Part shown: positions 1 through 4,828 of the stretch, one piece after another
How positions within the stretch are numbered: the stretch's first letter is position 1
Layout of the letters: each line of letters opens with the position of its first letter
NCBI GenBank assembly: GCA_021775655.1
Contig: JAJFHK010000145.1
Location: 1 to 11,589 of the forward strand
Origin: Filomicrobium sp.
GTDB taxonomy: Bacteria > Pseudomonadota > Alphaproteobacteria > Rhizobiales > Hyphomicrobiaceae
Direction: 5' to 3'
DNA: 11,589 bases
Program-made: the position numbers and the translations under genes
Notes under the pieces: model-generated
What the model was told of the DNA's origin: nothing
Seen by the model: only the letters and a program-made list of their open reading frames with translations
The model's database searches: none

Positions 1-595
1 TCCTGCCAACTTAAAAAACGCAGGGATCGATCCTGCAGCGGTCGATGCGGTGATTCTCAGCCATTGCCATCCCGATCACGCCGGCGGACTCGTCAATGCC
101 AACGGCAAGTCGATATTCCCGAACGCACAAGTCTACGTCAACGAGGAAGACTTCAAATTCTGGACAGACGAAGCGAAGCTCTCCGGCGATACCAAACCGT
201 TTGTTGAACTCGCACGCGCAAACCTTCTTCCTCACAAAGATCGCATGCAGTTCATCAAGGGTGGGCAGGAGATTATCACCGGCGTCACCGCTATCGATGC
301 GCCGGGACACACCGTTGGCCATACGATGTTCATGCTCTCTTCCGGCGGCAAGACTCTCGCTGTGACCGCCGACTGCGGCCATCACAGTGTATTGATGGTG
401 GAGACACCGAAGATCGAGTTTGCCTACGATACGGATTCCAAACTGGCTGTGCAGTCGCGTCTCAGAATCTGGGACATGTTGGCCACCGACCGAATTCCGT
501 TCATTGCCTTCCATTTCCCTTGGCCTGGCGTTGGCAATTTGGCGAAGCAGGGCGATGGTTACCGATACTATCCCACGCCAATGCGACAAGGGTGA
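1..595 (+). CDS. MBL-fold metallohydrolase, 3' part (methyl parathion hydrolase / AHL-lactonase-like)
   Basis: This is the C-terminal part of a zinc-dependent metallo-beta-lactamase-fold hydrolase. The frame is open back to base 2, so the true start lies left of the window; the GTG at 50 is internal. The signature HxHxDH motif reads HCHPDH at 62-79, followed by AGG. Further metal ligands are the His of APGHT (308-310), the Asp of TADCGHH (371-373) and the His of AFHFPWPG (512-514), so the visible active site looks complete. The tail (HFPWPG, then GDGYRYYP) is typical of the branch containing methyl parathion hydrolase and AidC-like acyl-homoserine-lactone lactonases. The substrate cannot be read from sequence; hydrolysis of a lactone or ester is a family-level inference. 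The missing N-terminus means a signal peptide cannot be checked. The SoxYZ-like gene starts 103 bp downstream on the same strand. It does not look like the MBL hydrolases of the quinoprotein relay group, although the neighbour belongs to that context. Confidence 0.9.
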   Translation, partial: PANLKNAGIDPAAVDAVILSHCHPDHAGGLVNANGKSIFPNAQVYVNEEDFKFWTDEAKLSGDTKPFVELARANLLPHKDRMQFIKGGQEIITGVTAIDAPGHTVGHTMFMLSSGGKTLAVTADCGHHSVLMVETPKIEFAYDTDSKLAVQSRLRIWDMLATDRIPFIAFHFPWPGVGNLAKQGDGYRYYPTPMRQG

Positions 596-698
596 TGTAC
601 GCTGCAGCGAAGGCTGCGAATGGAAAAAAAGTGAGTATTGAAGCCGGCAGGCGTCATTGGGCCATGTTGGATAGAGCAGATTTCGGATTGGAGATTCA

Positions 699-1538
699 AT
701 GATGAATACGAGCGCGAGAATAGGGATGACAAAAGTTACGGCCTGGCTTGGGGTGCTGTGCTTGATGATATCGGCTGGCGTAGCCCCCGCTCTCGCTGAC
801 GGCGAAATGTGGGCTTCGGTGCGCGGAGACATCTTTGGCGAGCGCCCGGTCGAAGTGGCAACCAATGGCTATAAGCTCTACGTCGACAACACGATCAAGG
901 ATGCAGCGATGCTTCCAGTGTCTATCCGTATTCCTGCCGACAAGGTCGATGTAACAAGCAAGGTTCACCTGCTGGTCGATTACAACCCCGCGCCTGTTGT
1001 AGCCGTAATCGCATTTGGTCCGGCATACCGGAACGGAATCGATATTGGCGAGCGCAAAATCAACACACGCATTCGCATGGATCGAATTTCGACGGTACGG
1101 GCCGTTTTTGAAACAGTCGATGGAAAACTGTTCATGGCCGAAGCATTTGGAGCATCCGGCGGCGGATGCTCATCGGCATCAGCAAAGGACCACGACCGGG
1201 CCCTGGCCCAGTTAGGCCGGGTTAAGGTGAAGGTCGCGGCCCAGCCGGCGATCGGCCAGAATTGGCGCGATGCGATTGTCATGATCCGTCATCCGAATTT
1301 CACCGGAATGCAGCCCGATGCAGAGAAGGGCGGGTACACCCCGGCTTGGTTCGTGGAGAAGATCGACGTGTCGTTGCACGGAAAAAGTGTCGTCTCGATT
1401 GCAGCCGGGATCTCACTTTCAGAAGACCCCAATTTCCGCTTCACTTTTGCCGACGAAAGCGAGGAGAGCATCCTCTCGGTTTCAGCGATTGACTCGAAAG
1501 GCAAGCAGTTCTCGGCAGTCGGTGGCCCGAACAGCTAG
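699..1538 (+). CDS. Quinoprotein dehydrogenase-associated SoxYZ-like carrier protein
   Basis: This is a 279-residue exported protein fusing a SoxY-like and a SoxZ-like domain, as in the family annotated as quinoprotein dehydrogenase-associated SoxYZ-like carrier. Residues 1-34 form a signal peptide (a hydrophobic stretch around WLGVLCLMISAGV, then APALA before DG), so it should act in the periplasm. The SoxY-like half contains MWASVRGDIFGERP (38-50) and ends near residue 160 in GASGGGCSS. Cys157 corresponds to the swinging-arm cysteine of SoxY, which carries the substrate as a thio-adduct. The SoxZ-like half follows (about 175-275), with the family motifs IRHPNFTGMQ (196-205) and ISLSEDPNFRF. 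In sulfur oxidation SoxY and SoxZ are separate proteins; the fused form co-occurs with PQQ-dependent alcohol dehydrogenases in methylotrophs, where its cargo is not established. GGAG at 690-693 sits 5 nt before the ATG at 699 and 8 nt before a second ATG at 702, so either could initiate. No PQQ dehydrogenase or cytochrome gene is in the window. Confidence 0.9.
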   Translation: MMNTSARIGMTKVTAWLGVLCLMISAGVAPALADGEMWASVRGDIFGERPVEVATNGYKLYVDNTIKDAAMLPVSIRIPADKVDVTSKVHLLVDYNPAPVVAVIAFGPAYRNGIDIGERKINTRIRMDRISTVRAVFETVDGKLFMAEAFGASGGGCSSASAKDHDRALAQLGRVKVKVAAQPAIGQNWRDAIVMIRHPNFTGMQPDAEKGGYTPAWFVEKIDVSLHGKSVVSIAAGISLSEDPNFRFTFADESEESILSVSAIDSKGKQFSAVGGPNS

Positions 1539-1546
1539 TCACGGAT

Positions 1547-1561
1547 TTCGCACAATGCGAA
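1547..1561. other. Perfect short stem-loop after the SoxYZ-like gene
   Basis: TTCGCA-CAA-TGCGAA is a perfect 6-bp inverted repeat with a 3-nt loop, beginning 8 bases after the stop codon of the SoxYZ-like gene. No T-run follows, so it is not a convincing intrinsic terminator. It may be an mRNA 3'-end or processing hairpin between two neighbouring genes, or a short operator. Confidence 0.35.
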
Positions 1562-1603
1562 CTAGGACGTGTGCCCCGACGTGAAATTAAATCGGAAAGC
1601 TGT

Positions 1604-1608
1604 GGAGG
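1604..1608 (+). promoter_or_regulatory. Ribosome binding site favouring the start at 1620
   Basis: GGAGG lies 11 nt upstream of the in-frame ATG at 1620. No comparable site precedes the GTG at 1569. Starting at 1620 also gives a compact signal peptide, so this site decides the start of the small secreted protein, although the spacing is longer than ideal. Confidence 0.5.
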
Positions 1609-1619
1609 ACGATATTGCT

Positions 1620-1976
1620 ATGGGCCAACAGCTGGAGAATTCGCCGGGTTCTAAAGGTGCGGCCAAGTTTTTAGGCCTCGTTATCGTCCTATCGCTTGGG
1701 GCGACGCTACAGGTCCAAGCCATGGGCTACGCATCCGTTACATGCGACGAACTGCACGAGCACAAGGACCAAATATACTATGACAATGGCTATTGCCTCT
1801 CCGATAGCCAAGCAGCAGCTCGTGGGGACAAGGGACGTTGCACGATCAAGGAGTTTTCTGAGGTCCCGTTTTCAGATAAGGACCGTCAAAATCTGATGCT
1901 TATCGCCAGGAACGAAGTCAAAAAAAAATGTCCCAAGACTTCGCCTGCACCTATGGCTGATCCATTTGAAAAGTGA
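1620..1976 (+). CDS. Small exported four-cysteine protein, YARHG-domain-like
   Basis: This is a 118-residue protein when started at the ATG at 1620; an upstream in-frame GTG at 1569 would add 17 residues. Residues 14-34 are a hydrophobic export signal (KFLGLVIVLSLGATLQVQA), probably cleaved after QVQA, so the mature protein is periplasmic or lipid-free secreted. The mature part resembles the YARHG domain, a short module found in exported bacterial proteins. It carries TCDEL (41-45), IYYDNGYCL (52-60), a Cys at 74, VPFSDKDRQNL (82-92) and a closing KKKC (104). The four cysteines (42, 59, 74, 104) could form two disulfides. The domain has no assigned enzymatic activity; a role in the cell envelope is inference. 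The family assignment rests on the spacing C-x-E-L, I-Y-x3-GYC, C, S-x-x-DR, C rather than on a canonical RHG, which is absent here. The gene lies 81 bp after the SoxYZ-like gene on the same strand. A run of nine A residues at 1920-1928 encodes the three lysines before the last cysteine. Confidence 0.72.
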   Translation: MGQQLENSPGSKGAAKFLGLVIVLSLGATLQVQAMGYASVTCDELHEHKDQIYYDNGYCLSDSQAAARGDKGRCTIKEFSEVPFSDKDRQNLMLIARNEVKKKCPKTSPAPMADPFEK

Positions 1977-2165
1977 GATTCGATTGCGGGTTTTGACGAT
2001 GCCAATTTCGAAGAACACCGCTGACCTCAAAGGCGAGAAAGTATTTTGTTTCTGAGACCCCTGATCTGCACAACCGGGGGTAATCGCGTCCGCATGCTGT
2101 GAGCAAACGATCTGGCACGAAAGATGCTGGGTGTTTACCAAACCAGACAAGCACGGAGGCGGCAA
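1977..2165. other. Spacer between the small exported protein and the LuxR-type gene
   Basis: This is 189 bp of apparently non-coding sequence. ACCCC (2057-2061) and GGGGT (2077-2081) could pair around a 15-nt loop, but there is no T-run and the loop is long. It is too short to hold the receiver domain (about 120 residues) that would normally precede a LuxR-type helix-turn-helix. No promoter boxes were convincing. Confidence 0.4.
2155..2162 (+). promoter_or_regulatory. Strong Shine-Dalgarno pointing to a TTG start at 2166
   Basis: GGAGG at 2155-2159, extended as GGAGGCGG, lies 6 nt before TTG at 2166, which is in frame with the helix-turn-helix protein. The upstream ATG at 2124 has only AAAG before it. 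The TTG is therefore the better start despite being a rarer codon. Confidence 0.5.
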
Positions 2166-2492
2166 TTGAGTACAGACATTGAGAAGGCGTTGCAATCGAA
2201 CGCGATCAAGTGCTCCGTCGTGCTCACGGAGGACGCCTATTCGCTCACCCGGCAACAAAAGCGCGTACTTAGACTCCTTAGCGAAGGTAGTTCTAACAAG
2301 ATCATAGCGGCACGGTTGGACATCTCGGAAGCCACCGTCAAAGCGCACATGTCAGAGATATTCAAGTCATTGAACTGCCAGAATAGAACGCAGGCGGCAC
2401 TCATGGGTCTGTGTTTGAGATTCGGATTGCCCATCAATATTATCCGCGGTGACGGTGAGCCCGCGACGGGGTCCGAATCCTCCGACGACTAA
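2166..2492 (+). CDS. LuxR/GerE-family helix-turn-helix regulator, no receiver domain
   Basis: This is a DNA-binding protein of 108 residues from the TTG at 2166, or 122 from the ATG at 2124. From the TTG start, residues 26-80 form a complete GerE/LuxR-type helix-turn-helix. The motif runs through SLTRQQKRVLRLL, then EGSSNKIIAARLDIS, then EATVKAHMSEIFKSL and NRTQAAL, with the NKxIA and TVKxHM positions characteristic of the recognition helices. Only about 25 residues precede it, so no phosphorylatable receiver or autoinducer-binding domain is present. A stop codon at 2100-2102 in the same frame excludes a longer protein. Small LuxR-type proteins of this kind act as dimers on DNA, with activity set by abundance or a partner; that is general family knowledge. 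The C-terminal tail (GEPATGSESSDD) is acidic and probably disordered. It could regulate the genes on either side. A pair of palindromes begins about 65 bp after its stop codon, but no link has been shown. Confidence 0.82.
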   Translation: MSTDIEKALQSNAIKCSVVLTEDAYSLTRQQKRVLRLLSEGSSNKIIAARLDISEATVKAHMSEIFKSLNCQNRTQAALMGLCLRFGLPINIIRGDGEPATGSESSDD

Positions 2493-2794
2493 TTCCTCCA
2501 TTGAGTTTCCCTCTTACGTCCGTCGTCCAATCCAGATAACTCTTCATAATGGCGCGACACGTGTCTCACGTGTGAGCCAGTCGCAGTGCCAGTGGGTCGG
2601 GCTAATCGACGGTGCGATTTTTCGCAAAGAATAGATCTTGGGACCTGTCAATCGCCTGCACGAAGAAAATGGCGCTGGCGACTCAAAGTTGTGGAGTTAG
2701 CGCCGACAAGGCACCCCGCGGGCCGCTCACGTAGACGATCACCCAGACATGATAGACATGTTATTGATTCGGATTGAGTGACAGGAAATTTTCA
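2493..2794. other. Spacer of about 300 bp before the spermidine-synthase-like gene
   Basis: No credible gene is seen here. Short open frames crossing it have Arg-rich, low-quality translations and no ribosome binding sites. The notable content is the double palindrome at 2556-2576. The promoter of the downstream gene probably lies in this interval, but clear -35 and -10 boxes cannot be identified by eye. Confidence 0.5.
2556..2576. promoter_or_regulatory. Two abutting palindromes, candidate operator
   Basis: GACACGTGTC (2556-2565) is a perfect 10-bp palindrome. Sharing its last base, CTCAC-GT-GTGAG (2565-2576) is a perfect 5-bp inverted repeat with a 2-nt centre. Both contain the core CACGTG or its near equivalent. 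Two abutting symmetric sites suggest binding of a dimeric regulator. The site is about 220 bp upstream of the next gene and just downstream of the LuxR-type gene. The function is inferred only from symmetry. Confidence 0.4.
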
Positions 2795-3511
2795 ATGAGT
2801 CGATTGTTCGAAGAACTTGATTACCGCCAGACGCCCATCGGTCCGCTCAGCCTAAGACGCCGCCGGGAGCTATCAACCGGCGATGATGTTTTTGAAATTA
2901 AGCTTGGCGAAGAATTTCTAATGTCTAGCCAGTTTACGGCTTCAGAGATTGCTCTTGCCCGCCTAGGTCTGGCCGAAATCGGCATCAACGGCCCACTTGA
3001 TATTGTCGTTGGCGGGCTAGGGCTCGGTTACACGGCAAACGAAGTGCTGCAACACGATCAGGTCGGCTCCCTTATCGTCGTCGATGCTTTGGAAGCCGTC
3101 ATTGACTGGCATCGCTCGCATCTTCTGCCGCTAGGCACTGCCCTGACGGAGGATGCACGCTGCACATTCATCCACGGCGACTTCTTCAAGTTGGCAGCGT
3201 CTCCGGGCGGCTTCGATCCAATTCGTCCCAAACGACGGTTTCATGCCATTCTGGTCGACATCGATCATTCCCCGGACGCCTTGCTCGATCCCGCACACGC
3301 CTCATTTTATCAGCCCGAAAGTCTGGCACGGTTGCACCGCCATCTTCATCCGGGCGGTGTCTTCGGTCTGTGGTCCAACGAACGGCCAGATGACGGCTTC
3401 ACCGACCGCCTAGCTGCTGCGCTTTCGACTGCAAGGGCCGCGACCGTTACCTTCCCAAACCCGCTGCAGAACAATGAATTCACGCAAACGGTTTATTTAG
3501 CCAAAGCTTAA
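2795..3511 (+). CDS. Spermidine-synthase-like / SAM-dependent methyltransferase-fold protein
   Basis: This is a 238-residue cytosolic protein from the ATG at 2795, preceded by AGGA at 2783-2786 with 8-nt spacing. A TTG at 2774 in frame would add seven residues but lacks a good binding site. It has the class I methyltransferase Rossmann fold as used by spermidine synthases. The features are the N-terminal beta-rich LFEELDYRQTPIGPLSLRRRR, a short EEFLMSSQFTASEIALARLG segment, and the glycine loop VVGGLGLGYTANEVL (71-85). Next come the acidic ribose-binding VVDALEAVIDWH (95-106), GDFF (128-131), and ILVDIDHSPDALL (152-164) at the place of the catalytic Asp region. The canonical GGGDG of true spermidine synthases is replaced by GGLGLG, so polyamine aminopropyl transfer is uncertain. 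Annotation pipelines usually call such proteins spermidine synthase or spermine/spermidine synthase-like. It appears to be a single-gene unit, with no polyamine genes adjacent. The substrate cannot be assigned. Confidence 0.85.
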   Translation: MSRLFEELDYRQTPIGPLSLRRRRELSTGDDVFEIKLGEEFLMSSQFTASEIALARLGLAEIGINGPLDIVVGGLGLGYTANEVLQHDQVGSLIVVDALEAVIDWHRSHLLPLGTALTEDARCTFIHGDFFKLAASPGGFDPIRPKRRFHAILVDIDHSPDALLDPAHASFYQPESLARLHRHLHPGGVFGLWSNERPDDGFTDRLAAALSTARAATVTFPNPLQNNEFTQTVYLAKA

Positions 3512-3662
3512 TTCGAAGAATTGCAGTGCGTCGTTTTGGGTCTTAATGCAGCAGGATCTAAATAAGTATTTTCAAACAGTAAGCGAAGCAGATTTATATT
3601 TTGAAGTTGCGGGCGACGCGAAATGATTTGCTTACCAATAAGCTCCAGTCTCCAAAACTCAG

Positions 3663-3686
3663 TAGGCGAATTTTAGTCGCCGCCTA
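3663..3686 (+). promoter_or_regulatory. Hairpin in the leader of the giant repeat-protein gene
   Basis: TAGGCG (3663-3668) can pair with CGCCTA (3681-3686). Alternatively GGCGA (3665-3669) can pair with TCGCC (3677-3681) around a 7-nt loop, so the two pairings are mutually exclusive. It lies 56 bp before the ATG. It could be a leader structure or a remnant terminator without a T-run; no function is shown. Confidence 0.3.
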
Positions 3687-3732
3687 GGGAATGGAGCGGA
3701 CACTCGTATTGCCGTCCATTTCCAGGGAATTT

Positions 3733-3738
3733 GGAGAG
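3733..3738 (+). promoter_or_regulatory. Ribosome binding site of the giant repeat protein
   Basis: GGAGAG ends 4 nt before the ATG at 3743 (6 nt from the GGAG core). An in-frame TAG stop at 3674-3676 closes the frame upstream, so the start must lie between 3677 and 3743, and this site selects the ATG. Confidence 0.7.
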
Positions 3739-3742
3739 TAGT

Positions 3743-4828
3743 ATGAGTGAGAAGTCCGGCGTCTCGGCGCAATCGGTTGCTTTTTCGGCTAGCGACTGGT
3801 CGGCGATTGTCAGCAACCCCGAAACACGCGTAAGCGTTTCTCAGTCCGGACATCTGGCCGTAACAACGCCCGATGGGCGAACGATTGAAATGCCTGGCGC
3901 AGACGCGCTGATTGCTTCATATCGCGACCGTCCCTGGGTTCTCATCAAGCATCTCGAAGAAAATCGCAACGATTTAACTGCGCTTAATCCAGCCTCCAAT
4001 GGACCCGGCCTAAAACAGGCCGTCGAGCGCATTAATGCTCAATTGCGCAATCCCGAAGCCAACGACAAACCCAGCGATGCCGAATCCGGAATGGCAAGCA
4101 CGCCGCAGCCCGACGGAGCTCCGTTCCCAGATGTAGGGGACGGTCGCGCCGTCTCCGGCACCTTCGGCGTAGGCTCCTCGACGCTGTTTCCGCTCGGAGG
4201 GCTTGCCGATACTAACCTGTCTCTCGTCTCGCCATTGAAACGCGAAACCGCGCAATTCGGCCGTGACGACCTTAAGCGAGGAGAGGTTGGTGCGGCCGGA
4301 CAGGAATTGAATACGGCGACCGGCAATGCTCTCGGACATCTCACTGGCCTCGGAGATGAGGAACCGGGCCTGCGCAATGGCGAGAAGGTTACCTCCAGTG
4401 ACAACACGCGCTTCACAGGAATAGGCACCGGTGTCGGCAACGGCATCGACCATCTTTGGCTGCTTGGTGACTTCGAGTACTATCGTGCCGCCGACGACTT
4501 TCTCAGCGTCGATGAAATTCTACCCAAATATGATGACGGTGTTCCCAGTTATGGGCCGCTTCTTCGCGAAGTCTGGAACTTCGGATCGATTGAAGATCAC
4601 CTCTTTTCAGACACACTATTCGACCCGCTGGCGCTCGTTTCGGTTCCGGGCATCAAATGGACCATGGACCCGGCCACCGGCACGCTTGTCATCAATCCGG
4701 ACGGGACGTTCACGTTTACGCCAGCAAACGGATTTTCAGGCGATGCAGAATTCACAGTAGAGCTGACCGATCCGCGTACCGGCGAACCGATCAAAGAAGA
4801 GATCGTAATTCCCGTTGCTGCAGTGGCT
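3743..4828 (+). other. Unique N-terminal region of the giant protein (residues 1-362)
   Basis: This part precedes the repeats and is not itself repetitive. Residues 1-95 look like a folded domain with a helical end (GLKQAVERINAQL). Residues 95-250 are Gly/Asn/Pro/Asp-rich and probably extended. Residues 250-360 contain FEYYRAADDFLSVDEILP and then a cadherin-like beta segment. GAAG at residues 183-186 (codons 4289-4300) resembles the di-alanine cleavage sites of LapG-type proteases, but the canonical form is TAAG, AAAG or PAAG, so this is weak. I do not recognise the first domain as a known family. Confidence 0.6.

Larger units (their letters stand above)
3512..3742. other. AT-richer leader region upstream of the giant repeat protein
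   Basis: This 231-bp spacer has no gene. It is visibly more AT-rich than its neighbours, especially 3540-3600, as expected for a promoter region. A weak pair TTCAAA (3571-3576) and TATATT (3595-3600), spaced 18 bp apart, could be -35 and -10 boxes, but this is a low-confidence reading. A hairpin follows at 3663-3686. The giant gene has its own ribosome binding site at 3733-3738. Confidence 0.4.

Noticed and set aside
11..865. Long open frame on the minus strand, 284 codons
   Set aside because: It lies antisense to the MBL hydrolase, whose active-site motifs are unmistakable, and to the start of the SoxYZ-like gene. Its translation has no recognisable motif.
2057..2081. Possible rho-independent terminator (ACCCC...GGGGT)
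   Set aside because: The stem is only 5 bp with a 15-nt loop and is followed by TAATCGCG rather than a T-run.
2449..2777. Two small open frames in the spacer before the spermidine-synthase-like gene
   Set aside because: They are short, Arg-rich, overlap each other and the LuxR-type gene, and have no start signals.
3510..3522. AATTC-GAA-GAATT inverted repeat at the stop codon of the spermidine-synthase-like gene
   Set aside because: The stem is short and AT-rich, with no T-run, so it is too weak to call a terminator.
3659..4453. Minus-strand small open frames around the start of the giant gene
   Set aside because: They have no ribosome binding sites, overlap one another, and are antisense to the N-terminal region, whose frame has a clear start.
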